A stretch of 64,000 bases of DNA from Massilia kyonggiensis (GTDB lineage Bacteria > Pseudomonadota > Gammaproteobacteria > Burkholderiales > Burkholderiaceae_D), in assembly GCF_024756235.1 (NCBI RefSeq), contig NZ_JANUGY010000001.1, forward strand, positions 1 to 64,000, in the 5' to 3' direction. Below, piece by piece: positions 1 through 8,896 of this stretch. Each line of letters opens with the position of its first letter. The first letter of the stretch is position 1. The notes under the pieces were generated by a model. That model did not search any database. It was given only the letters and a program-made list of their open reading frames with translations, and had not been told where the DNA came from. A program made the position numbers and the translations under genes.

Positions 1-83
1 GCTGAACGTTAACAGCTCTCCCTCCCGTTTACAAGCAAAACGCCTTAACTTAACGGCATTAGGGTCAGAGCCCGTTTTTTGGA

Positions 84-119
84 AACAAAAAAGCCCGGAC
101 GGTTTCCCGCCCGGGCTTT
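84..119 (-). terminator. Rho-independent terminator after ahpF
   Basis: Inverted repeat AAAGCCCGG (90-98) and CCGGGCTTT (111-119) with a 12-base loop. Read on the minus strand it is followed by six T (92-87), just downstream of the ahpF stop codon. Confidence 0.85.
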
Positions 120-136
120 GATCTGACTTTACACGC

Positions 137-1714
137 TTACGCAGCTTCGACAGCCACCGGCATGCGGATCAGGTAGTCGAACGCGGACAGCGCCGCCTTC
201 GCGCCATCGCCCGCCGCGATGACGATCTGCTTGAACGGCGTCGTCGTCGCATCGCCCGCCGCGAACACGCCCGGGATGTTGGTGCGACCATGGTCGTCCA
301 CGACGATCTCGCCGAAGCGCGACAGTTCCACCGTGCCCTTCAGGAACTCCGTGTTCGGCACGAGGCCGATCTGGACGAACACGCCGGCCAGTTGCACCAG
401 GTGTTCTTCGCCGCTCAAACGGTCCTTGAACTTGATGCCGTTGACCTTGCTGCCGTCGCCGGTGATCTCGGTCGTCTGTGCGTTCACGTGGATCGTCACG
501 TTCTTCAGGCTCTCGACCTTGTTCACGAGCACCGCATCCGCCTTCAGTTGCGGGGCGAACTCCAGCAGCGTCACGTGCTCGACGATGCCGGCCAGGTCGA
601 TGGCCGCTTCCACGCCCGAGTTACCACCGCCGATGACGGCCACGCGCTTGCCCTTGTACAGCGGGCCATCGCAGTGCGGGCAGTAGTTCACGCCGGCATT
701 CTTGTACTCCTGCTCGCCCGGCACGTTCACGTTCCTCCAGCGCGCACCCGTCGACAGGATCACGGTGCTCGACTTCAGCGAGCCGCCGTTCGTGAACTGC
801 ACTTCGACCAGTTCACCCGGGCTCGAGGGCGGAATGATCTTCGCTGCCGTCTGCTGCGTCATGATGTCCACGCCGTAGTGGCGCACCTGCGCTTCCAGCG
901 CGGCCGAGAATTTCGGGCCGTCCGTTTCCAGCACGGAGATGTAGTTCTCGATCGACATCGTGTCGTTCACCTGGCCGCCGAAGCGTTCCGTCGCGACGCC
1001 GGTGCGGATGCCTTTGCGGGCCGCGTACACGGCCGCTGCCGCACCCGACGGGCCGCCGCCGACGATCAGCACGTCGTACGGATCCTTCGCGTTCAGCTTC
1101 GCGGCGTCGCGGGCACCGGCGCCCTTGTCCAGCTTGGCAACGATCTCTTCGATCATCATGCGGCCCGAGCCGAACAGTTCGCCGTTCAGGAACACCATCG
1201 GCACCGCCATCACCTTGCGCGACTCGACTTCGGCCTGGAACGCGCCGCCTTCGATCACGGTCGTCTTCACACGCGGGTTCAGGATCGCCATCAGCGACAG
1301 GGCCTGCACGACGTCCGGGCAGTTATGGCAGGTCAGCGACATGTACATCTCGAATTCGTAGTCGTCGTCCAGCGCCTTGATCGCGTCGATCGTGTCGGCG
1401 TCGACCTTCGGCGGATGGCCGCCCGTCCACAGCAGCGCCAGCACGAGCGACGTGAATTCGTGGCCCAGCGGCAGGCCGGCGAAGCGCAGGCTCATGTCGG
1501 TGCCGACGCGTTTCAGCGTGAACGACGGCTTGCGGGCGTCGTTGCCATCCGTGCGCAGCGTGATCTTGTCGGCGCGCAGGCCCTGGATCGTCTGCAGCAG
1601 GTCGAGCATCTGTTTCGACGTGTCGCTGTCGTCGAGCGAGGCGACGATCTCGAACGGTTGCTGGACGCGTTGCAGGTAGCCGGCGAGTTGATTTTTCAGT
1701 TCTTGTTCGAGCAT
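137..1714 (-). CDS. ahpF: Alkyl hydroperoxide reductase subunit F
   Basis: NADH-dependent flavoprotein that re-reduces the peroxiredoxin AhpC in the cytoplasm. The 525-residue protein has the full AhpF layout. A double thioredoxin fold (about 1-195) carries the CHNC disulfide at 129-132, the FAD-binding GGGPSG motif is near 219-224, the CPHC redox pair is at 345-348, and an NAD-binding GGGNSG lies near 362-367. The ATG is preceded by AAAGGA seven bases upstream. It follows ahpC on the same strand after 254 bases, so both may be read from the ahpC promoter, although the gap holds two hairpins that could lower expression of this distal gene. Family assignment is secure. Confidence 0.97.
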   Translation of the reverse strand: MLEQELKNQLAGYLQRVQQPFEIVASLDDSDTSKQMLDLLQTIQGLRADKITLRTDGNDARKPSFTLKRVGTDMSLRFAGLPLGHEFTSLVLALLWTGGHPPKVDADTIDAIKALDDDYEFEMYMSLTCHNCPDVVQALSLMAILNPRVKTTVIEGGAFQAEVESRKVMAVPMVFLNGELFGSGRMMIEEIVAKLDKGAGARDAAKLNAKDPYDVLIVGGGPSGAAAAVYAARKGIRTGVATERFGGQVNDTMSIENYISVLETDGPKFSAALEAQVRHYGVDIMTQQTAAKIIPPSSPGELVEVQFTNGGSLKSSTVILSTGARWRNVNVPGEQEYKNAGVNYCPHCDGPLYKGKRVAVIGGGNSGVEAAIDLAGIVEHVTLLEFAPQLKADAVLVNKVESLKNVTIHVNAQTTEITGDGSKVNGIKFKDRLSGEEHLVQLAGVFVQIGLVPNTEFLKGTVELSRFGEIVVDDHGRTNIPGVFAAGDATTTPFKQIVIAAGDGAKAALSAFDYLIRMPVAVEAA

Positions 1715-1968
1715 GATCGTATCCTTTCGTTTCGTTCAGTCGTGTTCAGGCCGATGCATCGCACATGCGGACGCATCCGATAATCTAAATAGTGAATCTG
1801 GACCGGCAGATCGACTAGCGAGATCGCCTGTTTCAGTTGCGCGGGCCCGTTCCGGGTGGGCTCGTGGGGAGGGGGTGGGCACCGGCCGCCCCTCGCGGCC
1901 GGTGCCTGTACTACGGTGCTACAAAAATTCAGTCGTAGGGTGGGCACCCTGTGCCCACCGAACGTCGC
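1715..1968. repeat. ahpC-ahpF intergenic region with two GTGGGCAC palindromes
   Basis: No gene seen. The gap holds two hairpins built on the same word. One is GGTGGGCAC/GTGCCCACC at 1939-1947 and 1951-1959 (perfect 9-bp stem, 3-base loop). The other is GCACCGGCCGC/GCGGCCGGTGC at 1879-1889 and 1895-1905 (perfect 11-bp stem, 5-base loop), flanked by another GGTGGGCAC. Neither has a strong T run on the ahp strand. They look like REP-type intergenic palindromes or processing/attenuation hairpins rather than classical terminators. Confidence 0.6.
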
Positions 1969-2532
1969 TTAGATCTTGCCGACCAGGTCCAGCGACGGCT
2001 TCAGCGTTTCGGCGCCTTCGGTCCACTTGGCCGGGCAGACTTCGCCCGGGTGCGATGCGACGTACTGGGCTGCCTTCACTTTGCGCAGCAGTTCCGAAGC
2101 GTCGCGGCCGATGCCGTTGTCGTGCACTTCCATGACCTTGATCTGGCCTTCCGGATTGATCACGAAGGTGCCGCGCAGGGCCAGGCCTTCTTCTTCGATC
2201 ATGACTTCGAAGTTACGCGACAGGATGCCGGTCGGGTCGCCGATCAGCGGGTAGTTGACCTTCTTGATCGCTTCCGACGTGTCGTGCCATGCCTTGTGGG
2301 CGAAGTGGGTGTCGGTCGACACGCCGTAGACTTTGACGCCCATCTTGTCGAATTCCGGCTGGAAAGCAGCCAGGTCTTCCAGTTCGGTCGGGCAGACGAA
2401 GGTGAAGTCCGCCGGGTAGAACATCAGGACCGACCACGTGCCTTTGAAGTCGGCTTCGGTCAGGTCGATGAACTTGCCTGCGTGGTAAGCGGTTGCTTTG
2501 AACGGCTTGATTTCGGTGTTGATGATGGACAT
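1969..2532 (-). CDS. ahpC: Alkyl hydroperoxide reductase subunit C (2-Cys peroxiredoxin)
   Basis: Typical 2-Cys peroxiredoxin that reduces hydrogen peroxide and organic hydroperoxides in the cytoplasm and is recycled by AhpF. At 187 residues it is full length. The peroxidatic cysteine is C47 in FVCPTE and the resolving cysteine is C166 in [10 protein letters not shown]. The ATG at 2532 is preceded by AGAGGAG with six bases of spacing, a strong ribosome site. The gene has its own good sigma-70-like promoter at 2574-2602, with OxyR-like half-sites further upstream, which fits peroxide induction. Confidence 0.97.
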   Translation of the reverse strand: MSIINTEIKPFKATAYHAGKFIDLTEADFKGTWSVLMFYPADFTFVCPTELEDLAAFQPEFDKMGVKVYGVSTDTHFAHKAWHDTSEAIKKVNYPLIGDPTGILSRNFEVMIEEEGLALRGTFVINPEGQIKVMEVHDNGIGRDASELLRKVKAAQYVASHPGEVCPAKWTEGAETLKPSLDLVGKI

Positions 2533-2573
2533 TCAGTACTCCTCTTTCGGGGTTAAAAAAAGCTTAGGTGTGA

Positions 2574-2602
2574 ACTATACCCTGCCACGCCCTTCATGTG
2601 AA
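2574..2602 (-). promoter_or_regulatory. ahpC promoter
   Basis: On the minus strand TTCACA (2602-2597; one mismatch to TTGACA) and TATAGT (2579-2574) are separated by exactly 17 bases. The expected transcript start near 2567 gives a leader of about 35 bases to the ahpC ATG. Confidence 0.7.
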
Positions 2603-2618
2603 ATTGATTGAACAGATT

Positions 2619-2639
2619 CTATCAATTAATTTTGACTAT
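2619..2639 (-). promoter_or_regulatory. Possible OxyR half-sites upstream of the ahpC promoter
   Basis: Two ATAG half-sites on the minus strand (2639-2636 and 2622-2619) lie in an AT-rich patch just upstream of the -35 box, the position expected for an activator such as OxyR. Their spacing of 17 bases does not fit the classical OxyR register and no good CTAT partner is present, so this is only suggestive. Confidence 0.3.
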
Positions 2640-3856
2640 CATGCAGGCGCAGCCGCCGGTTGCAGCGCGGTCTCCATGCACGGCAGGGTGAGGCTGAAGC
2701 AGGCGCCCTGCCCCGGCGTGCTCTCGACCGTCAACTGGCCGCCGTGCGACACGGCAAGCTGGCGCGAGATGTACAGACCCAGGCCGAGGCCCTTCGGCTC
2801 CCCGCTCTTCGCGCCGCGCTCGTACGGTTCGAAGATGCGCTCGATGAAGTCGGGCGCGATGCCCTTGCCGTGGTCGCGCACGGCGATGCGGACGTTGGGA
2901 CCTTCGTCATGGACGCTCACCTCGACCGCGCCGCCGCCACCATAGCGCATGGCATTGGTCAGCAGGTTGACGACGACCTGCTCGATGCGGAATTCGTCCC
3001 AGAAGCCTTCGACCGGGTGATGCGGCGCCAGCACGACGTTGACGCCCGCCGCCGCGGCCTGCAGCGACAGATCGTTCACCACGCGCTCCAGCAGCGCCAT
3101 CAGCTCGACCTTGGCCGGGCGGATCGACAGCGTGCCGCTCTTCATGCGCGAGACGTCCAGCATGTCGTCGATCAGGCGGATCATCGCCTTGATCTGGCGC
3201 TCGTCGCGCTTGATCATGCTGTTCATCTGGTCCGGATTGAACGCCGGCAAATTACCCCGCTTCAATTGCAGGCTGCGCATCTGCGTTTCCAGGAACAGCG
3301 TGTTGAGCGGCGTACGCAGTTCGTGCGCGACGAGGGACATGAATTCGTCGCGCATGCGCAGCGAGCGCTGCAGTTCGGCCTGCGTCTCGTTCAGCTCGCG
3401 CAACAGCACTTCCTGCTCACGCCGCGCCGCTTCCAGCGCTTCCATCTGGCGCTGCATCTCGCGCCGCTGCTGGTCCAGCGTGACGAACACGTGCACCTTG
3501 CTGCGCACGGCGTCCGGGTCCAGCGGTTTATAGAGGAAATCGACGGCGCCCGTTTCGTAGCCCTTGAACGCGTAGTTCAGCTCGCGGCCGGCGGCGGACA
3601 CGAACACGATCGGGATATTGCGCGTGCGCGAGGTGGAGCGCATCAGCTCGGCCAGCTCGAAGCCGTCCATGCCGGGCATCTGCACGTCGAGGATGGCCAG
3701 CGCGAAATCGTGCTCGAGCATCAGGGACAGGGCTTCCTCGCCGGACTGGGCCTGGAACACGAGGCGCTGCTCGTCGCGGATCAGCGCGTCGAGGGCGCGC
3801 AGGTTTTCCGGCAGGTCGTCGACGATCAGCAATTTACTAGGGTCGGGTGCGCTCAT
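2639..3856 (-). CDS. Response regulator-histidine kinase (receiver fused in front of kinase)
   Basis: Cytoplasmic signalling protein of 405 residues with reversed hybrid order. The N-terminal receiver has phospho-acceptor D57 in ILDVQMPGMDG and conserved K110. A coiled coil follows (about 125-170), then HisKA with H178 in VAHELRTPLN, and an ATPase domain with the N, G1 and G2 boxes (NLLTNAMRYG, DHGKGI, GLGLGLYIS). No membrane segment. It is the last gene of the 8788-2639 operon, and its ATG overlaps the CheB stop (ATGA at 3856-3853). The receiver probably takes input from the upstream hybrid kinase and controls the kinase in cis. Output partner not visible. Confidence 0.88.
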   Translation of the reverse strand: MSAPDPSKLLIVDDLPENLRALDALIRDEQRLVFQAQSGEEALSLMLEHDFALAILDVQMPGMDGFELAELMRSTSRTRNIPIVFVSAAGRELNYAFKGYETGAVDFLYKPLDPDAVRSKVHVFVTLDQQRREMQRQMEALEAARREQEVLLRELNETQAELQRSLRMRDEFMSLVAHELRTPLNTLFLETQMRSLQLKRGNLPAFNPDQMNSMIKRDERQIKAMIRLIDDMLDVSRMKSGTLSIRPAKVELMALLERVVNDLSLQAAAAGVNVVLAPHHPVEGFWDEFRIEQVVVNLLTNAMRYGGGGAVEVSVHDEGPNVRIAVRDHGKGIAPDFIERIFEPYERGAKSGEPKGLGLGLYISRQLAVSHGGQLTVESTPGQGACFSLTLPCMETALQPAAAPA

Positions 3857-4485
3857 GGTTCATTCATCTCCAACATGGGCAACAAGGCGTGGATGCGCGC
3901 CAGAGGCAATATCAGGTTCGGCTTGCAGCGGTTGATGGCGCTCACGGGCATCGTGGGCACCTGGGCGTCGGCGGGATCCTGCACGACGGTGAAGCCGCCG
4001 CGCGCGCGGATGCGGGCCATGCCGTCGGCGCCGTCGTGGTTCGCGCCGGTGAGCAGGATGCCGGCCAGGCCGGCGCCGTAGACGTCCGCGCCGGACTCCA
4101 TCAGCACGTCGATCGCGGGCCGCGCGAAGTGCACGGGCGGCTCGCAGCTGATCGAGAACGTGCGGTCGCGTTCGATCGACAGATGGTAGCCCGGTCCGGC
4201 GAAGTACACGGTGCCGGGCACGATCTCTTCCTTGTCGGCCGCTTCCTTCACGCGCACCGGCAGGCGCTCGTCGAACAACTCGGCCAGGCGGCTTTCCCTG
4301 TCTCCCGGCATGTGCAGGATACAGATCACGGGCAAAGAATAGCCGGCCGGAATCGCCGGCAACAGCGCGACGAGCGCATCCACGCCGCCGGCCGAGCCGC
4401 CGATCACGACGGCCTCGAAGCGCCGGCCGCGGAGTGCGGCACGTAATGCGCCTTCCTGGGGGCCGGGGTCGACGGCGGGGCTCAT
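3853..4485 (-). CDS. CheB-type methylesterase without receiver domain
   Basis: CheB catalytic domain alone, 210 residues: removes methyl groups from receptor glutamates or acts on a dedicated partner. The triad is visible: S31 in GGSAGG, H58 in ILHMP and D151 in TGANHDGADG. No N-terminal receiver is present, so activity cannot be gated by CheA in the usual way; regulation by the neighbouring hybrid kinases is possible. I chose the ATG at 4485 because it overlaps the CheR stop codon (ATGA) and the conserved region begins just after it; an in-frame extension to 4599 would run into cheR. Part of a CheR-CheB-kinase module, not of a flagellar chemotaxis cluster. Confidence 0.87.
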   Translation of the reverse strand: MSPAVDPGPQEGALRAALRGRRFEAVVIGGSAGGVDALVALLPAIPAGYSLPVICILHMPGDRESRLAELFDERLPVRVKEAADKEEIVPGTVYFAGPGYHLSIERDRTFSISCEPPVHFARPAIDVLMESGADVYGAGLAGILLTGANHDGADGMARIRARGGFTVVQDPADAQVPTMPVSAINRCKPNLILPLARIHALLPMLEMNEP

Positions 4486-5309
4486 GAGGCCACCTTGCGG
4501 AATACCCGCTCCCGCTTCGCGAGCGGTTCGAATTGCTGTGCATACGTGGAAAAGTCGATGCTTTCCTTGCTGCCGAGGCCGAGGAAGCCGCGGTGGCACA
4601 GCGATTCGTGGAACAGGCCCAGCACCCGGTTCTGCAGGCGCCGGTTAAAGTAGATCATCACGTTGCGGCAGCTGATGAAATGCGTCTCCGCGAACACGCT
4701 GTCCGTGGCCAGGCTGTGGTCCGCGAACGTGACGTTCTCGACGAGCGCGCGGTCGAACAGCGCCCCGCCGTACGCGGCCGTGTAATAGTCGGAAAACGCG
4801 CGGGTGCCGCCCGCCTTCTGGTAATTCTCCGTGTACGCGCGCATCTTATCCAGCGGCATCACGCCGCGGCGTGCCGCTTCCAGCGATTCCGGATTGATGT
4901 CGGTCGCGTACATCTGCGTGCGCTCCAGCAGGCCCTCCTCGTGCAGCAGGATCGCGAGCGAATACACTTCCTCGCCCGTGCTGCAGCCGGCCACCCACAC
5001 GTTCAGGGACGGATACGTCTTCAGGAACGGCACGACGAGCCGGCGTACAGCCTGATAATAATCCGGGTCGCGGAACATTTCCGTCACCGGGATGGTCAAA
5101 AACTGCAACAGCTGCGCGAACGCGGCAGGGTCGTGCATGACGCGCGCCTGCAAAGCCGAGATCGTTTCGCACTCCATCGCACGCATCGCCGCGAGCACAC
5201 GGCGCTTTTGCGAGGCGCCCGTGTAGTCGCGGAAATCGTAGTTGTACTTGAGGTAGACAGCCTCGATCAGCATCCGCAACTCGATGTCGTCGCTCGGCAG
5301 GCTGTGCAT
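4482..5309 (-). CDS. CheR-type protein glutamate methyltransferase
   Basis: S-adenosylmethionine-dependent methyltransferase of 275 residues. It has the CheR N-terminal helical domain (ELRMLIEAVYLKYNYDFRDY), the SAM-binding motif VAGCSTGEEVYS and the C-terminal FISCRNVMIYF motif. The ATG at 5309 lies eight bases after the stop of the upstream hybrid kinase; a longer in-frame start at 5420 would overlap that gene. The stop overlaps the CheB start by four bases, so CheR and CheB are translationally coupled and probably act on one substrate. No chemoreceptor is in this operon; the likely target is the coiled-coil sensor kinase upstream or receptors elsewhere. Confidence 0.88.
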   Translation of the reverse strand: MHSLPSDDIELRMLIEAVYLKYNYDFRDYTGASQKRRVLAAMRAMECETISALQARVMHDPAAFAQLLQFLTIPVTEMFRDPDYYQAVRRLVVPFLKTYPSLNVWVAGCSTGEEVYSLAILLHEEGLLERTQMYATDINPESLEAARRGVMPLDKMRAYTENYQKAGGTRAFSDYYTAAYGGALFDRALVENVTFADHSLATDSVFAETHFISCRNVMIYFNRRLQNRVLGLFHESLCHRGFLGLGSKESIDFSTYAQQFEPLAKRERVFRKVAS

Positions 5310-5317
5310 TGTCTTTT

Positions 5318-8300
5318 TCAAATGCGCTCCAGCGTCGGCATCCACACGCGCAGCAGCGAGTACAGCCGGGTCAGGTCGATCGGCTTGGCGAGATAGTCGT
5401 TGGCGCCGGCGGCCAGGCATTGTTCCTGGTCGTCCTTCATCGCCTTTGCCGTGATCGCGATGATGGGCAGGCGCGCGAAGCGCTTGTCCTGGCGGATGCG
5501 GCGCGTCGCTTCCAGTCCGTCCATGCCCGGCATCATCACGTCCATCAGGACGAGGTCGATCGCTTCGTTTTCATCGAGCTTGGCAATGGCTTCATAACCA
5601 TTGCGGCCCACCACCACCTGCGCACCGCGTTGCTCCAGGGCACTGGTCAATGCGAACACATTACGCACGTCGTCGTCCACGAGCAGGATCGTGCGGCCTT
5701 CGAACACGCGGTCGCGTCCGCGCACCGTCTTGAGCATCGACTGGCGTTCCGACGACAGCTGCGACTCCACCTTGTGCAGGAACAGCGTCACCTCGTCGAG
5801 CAGGCGCTCCGGCGAGCGCGCGCCCTTGATGATGATCGAGCGCGAGTATTTCAGCAGTTCCGCTTCCTCGTCGCGCGTCAGGTTGCGTCCCGTGTACACG
5901 ATGACGGGCGGGAACGAACACAGTTCTTCCAGAGACATACGCTTGAGCAACTCGTTACCCTGCATGTCGGGCAGCTTCAAGTCGATGATCATGCAGTCGA
6001 AAATCTGCGTGCGCAACAAGTCCAGCGCTTCCGTGCCGGACCCGACGGCCGCGATCTCGACGTCCGTATCGGAGATCAATTGCACGACGCTGTCGCGCTG
6101 GCGCTCGTCGTCTTCCACGAGCAGCACGCGCTTGATCTGCTGCGACGACTTGTCCTTCAGCTTGCGGAACACGTCTTCCAGCTGCTCGCGCGACGTCGGT
6201 TTCAGTGCGTAGCCGATCGCGCCCAGGTGCAGCGCCTCGCCGCCGTTTTCCTGGCTGGACACGACGTGGACCGGAATATGGCGTGTGGCCGGATTGTCTT
6301 TCAGCTGTTGCAGCACAGACAGACCGGAGCCGTCCGGCAGGCGGATGTCGAGCAGGATCGCGTCCGGGCTCTCGTTCGTCGCCAGTTCCAGGCCTTCCTG
6401 CGCCGTCAGCGCGACGAGGCAGCGGAATTCCATGTCATGCGCAAGGCCGTACAGGATGCGCGCGAATTCCGGCTCGTCCTCGACCACGAGCACCGTGCGC
6501 ACGCCTATGGCGGGCTGGGCGCGGTCGTCGGCGAACGCGGGCAGTGTCACGCTTTGCGCCGGGACCACGGGTTCCGGCTCCGGCATGGGCACACGCACGG
6601 GCGGCTGCGGGGGCGGCAGCACGGGCGGCGTCGCGGCGACGGTGCCGTTGCGCGGCAGGCTCAGGATGAACGTGCTGCCCGCGCCCGGCGCGCTCGTGAG
6701 CGTCAACGTGCCGCCCAGCAAGGCGGTCAGGTCGCGCGAGATGGACAGCCCCAGGCCCGTGCCGCCGTACTTGCGCGCGGTGGAGCCGTCCGCCTGGTGG
6801 AATGCATCGAAAATCTTGTCCTGCTGCTCGGGCGCGATGCCGATGCCGGAATCCTGCACGGCGAACTGGATCCAGCCATCCGTGTTGGCGCTCACGGTCA
6901 GATGCACCTTGCCCTTGTCCGTGAACTTGACGGCGTTCGACAGCAGGTTCTTGAGGATCTGCTCCAGGCGCTGGCGGTCCGTGTGGATGCTGATGGGCAC
7001 GTTCGGCTCGACCGTCAGGCTGAAGTCCAGGTGCTTCTGGCGCGCCAGCGGTTCGAACACGCGGGCGAGGCCCTCGATCACGCGGCGCAGCGGCAGGTCT
7101 TCCGGCACGAGCTCCAGCTTGCCCGCCTCGACTTTCGAGATGTCGAGAATGTCGTTGATCAGGTTCAGCAGGTCATTGCCGGCCGAATAAATCGTCTGGG
7201 CAAAGCGCACCTGCTCTTCGTTCAGGTTGCCGCCCGCATTGTCGGCCAGCAGCTTGGCGAGGATCAGCGACGAGTTCAGCGGCGTACGCAGTTCGTGCGA
7301 CATGTTCGCGAGGAACTCGGACTTGTAGCGGCTCGCGCGCTCCAGTTCCAGCGCCCGCTCGCGCAATTGCTCCTGGGCTTGCACCAGCGCGCTGTTCTTG
7401 GTGTCGAGGTGGGCAGCCTGCTCGGCCAGCTGTTCGTTCGTCTGCTCCAGCTCGGCCTGCTGGTTTTCCAGCGCCGACTGCGATTCCTCCAGCGCGCGCG
7501 ACTGTTCTTCCAGCTCCTCGTTGGCGGTGCGCAGTTCTTCCTGCTGCACCTGGAGTTCCTCGTTCAGCGCCTGCTGCTCTTCCAGCGCGGCCTGCAGGCG
7601 CTGGCGGTGCAGCACGTTGGCGATGGCGGCGCCGACCGACGCGGCGATCGTCTCCATGAACTGGATGTCGCGCGCGCGCACGCCGTGCAGGAAGCCGATC
7701 TCGATGACGCCCTTGATCTTGCCGAAGTTCGACACGGGCGCGATCAGGAGCTCGCGCGGGGCTGCCTCGCCCAGCGCCGATCCGACCTTGATATAGTCCG
7801 GCGGCAGGTCGCGCAGGGTAACGATGCGGTTCTGGTTGGCGGCCTGCGCGGCCAGCGATTCGTTCGGCTGCACGACGCGGGCCCTGTCCGTGTCCGCGTG
7901 CGCGAACCCGTAGGCGCCGATGCGCGTCAGCGTCCCGTCTTCGGCGCGCAAATACATCGCGGCAACGACGCCGTTCAGGTAGTGCGCCACGTAGTTCAGC
8001 ACGGCGTCGGCCAGCGGTTCCAGGCTGATGATGCCCGTCGTCTTCGCGATCAGTTCCGTCTGGCCCGAGCGCAGCCATGCCTGCTGCATCAACTGGGTAT
8101 TGTGGTCTTCCTCGTGCTGCAGGATGTCGCCGTACGATTTCGACAGCGCCTTCAGGTCGCGCCGGCCGAACACGGCCAGCAGGCCCGCCACGATCAGGCT
8201 GAACGCGAGGAAGGCGGCGACGGACCACGCGATCACGGAGCGCGACGTGGCGTTGCGTTCCTGCAGGATGCGCTGCTCTTCCAGGATGAAATCGAGGAAC

Positions 8301-8788
8301 TCGCGCCGGACCTGGTCGGTCAGGATCTTGCCGCGGCCGGCCTTGATGTTCTGGATGATCTCGACGAAATCGCTCTTCTTGCCGCGCAGCGCGATCATCT
8401 CTTCCGCGAACCCCTGCCACTGGGCCTGCGCCGCGCGCACCCGCTCGATGCGGTCGAGCTGCGCCCGGTTGTCGCCGACGAGCCGCTCGAGGTTCTTCAA
8501 CTCGGCGTCCATGCGTGGCTTGGCCGCCAGGTAAGGGGCCATGAAATCGTCGTCGCCGGACAATACGTAGCCGCGCATGCCCGCCTCCATGTCGGACGAC
8601 AGGCGGCTGACCTCGTTGGCCCGGCCGATCACGTGCTCGGAATGCTCGACCCAGCTCAGGACATTGATGAGATAGGCGATGATACCGACGAAGACGAGCG
8701 CGCTGAGCACGCCCATGCCGAGCGGCATGGCGACGTTGCGCGACAGGATGCGGCGAAATTGATCACTATCGATACTCGAACCGGGCAT
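5318..8788 (-). CDS. Membrane hybrid sensor kinase: CHASE3-GAF-kinase with three receivers
   Basis: Large hybrid histidine kinase, 1156 residues from the ATG at 8788. Order: membrane helix (about 14-36), periplasmic four-helix CHASE3-like domain (SSDMEAGMRGYVLSGDDDF region), second helix (SVIAWSVAAFLAFSLIVAGL), GAF domain, a long Glu/Gln-rich coiled coil, HisKA with NMSHELRTPLN, ATPase domain (NLLSNAVKF, DSGIGI, GTGLGLSIS), then three receivers with DIRLPDGSG, DLKLPDMQG and DVMMPGMDG as acceptor sites. First gene of the operon with cheR, cheB and a receiver-kinase. The long coiled coil before the kinase resembles that of CheB/CheR-associated kinases, which suggests methylation-type adaptation. 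Confidence 0.9.
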   Translation of the reverse strand: MPGSSIDSDQFRRILSRNVAMPLGMGVLSALVFVGIIAYLINVLSWVEHSEHVIGRANEVSRLSSDMEAGMRGYVLSGDDDFMAPYLAAKPRMDAELKNLERLVGDNRAQLDRIERVRAAQAQWQGFAEEMIALRGKKSDFVEIIQNIKAGRGKILTDQVRREFLDFILEEQRILQERNATSRSVIAWSVAAFLAFSLIVAGLLAVFGRRDLKALSKSYGDILQHEEDHNTQLMQQAWLRSGQTELIAKTTGIISLEPLADAVLNYVAHYLNGVVAAMYLRAEDGTLTRIGAYGFAHADTDRARVVQPNESLAAQAANQNRIVTLRDLPPDYIKVGSALGEAAPRELLIAPVSNFGKIKGVIEIGFLHGVRARDIQFMETIAASVGAAIANVLHRQRLQAALEEQQALNEELQVQQEELRTANEELEEQSRALEESQSALENQQAELEQTNEQLAEQAAHLDTKNSALVQAQEQLRERALELERASRYKSEFLANMSHELRTPLNSSLILAKLLADNAGGNLNEEQVRFAQTIYSAGNDLLNLINDILDISKVEAGKLELVPEDLPLRRVIEGLARVFEPLARQKHLDFSLTVEPNVPISIHTDRQRLEQILKNLLSNAVKFTDKGKVHLTVSANTDGWIQFAVQDSGIGIAPEQQDKIFDAFHQADGSTARKYGGTGLGLSISRDLTALLGGTLTLTSAPGAGSTFILSLPRNGTVAATPPVLPPPQPPVRVPMPEPEPVVPAQSVTLPAFADDRAQPAIGVRTVLVVEDEPEFARILYGLAHDMEFRCLVALTAQEGLELATNESPDAILLDIRLPDGSGLSVLQQLKDNPATRHIPVHVVSSQENGGEALHLGAIGYALKPTSREQLEDVFRKLKDKSSQQIKRVLLVEDDERQRDSVVQLISDTDVEIAAVGSGTEALDLLRTQIFDCMIIDLKLPDMQGNELLKRMSLEELCSFPPVIVYTGRNLTRDEEAELLKYSRSIIIKGARSPERLLDEVTLFLHKVESQLSSERQSMLKTVRGRDRVFEGRTILLVDDDVRNVFALTSALEQRGAQVVVGRNGYEAIAKLDENEAIDLVLMDVMMPGMDGLEATRRIRQDKRFARLPIIAITAKAMKDDQEQCLAAGANDYLAKPIDLTRLYSLLRVWMPTLERI

Positions 8789-8896
8789 GCTGTGTGGTTT
8801 CTTGTGAAAAAAATATCCCAAGTGTAACCCAAGCAAAGAAACCGGCGCGCTCGCTTGAACGTAACTTTTTGTCAAGTCGGCGGTGTTGCGACGTAT

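Noticed and set aside
5309..8827. Very long open frame on the plus strand opposite the hybrid kinase
   Set aside because: Its translation is rich in Arg, His, Asp and Val with no domain, the typical antisense shadow of a high-GC gene; the minus strand has clear kinase domains.
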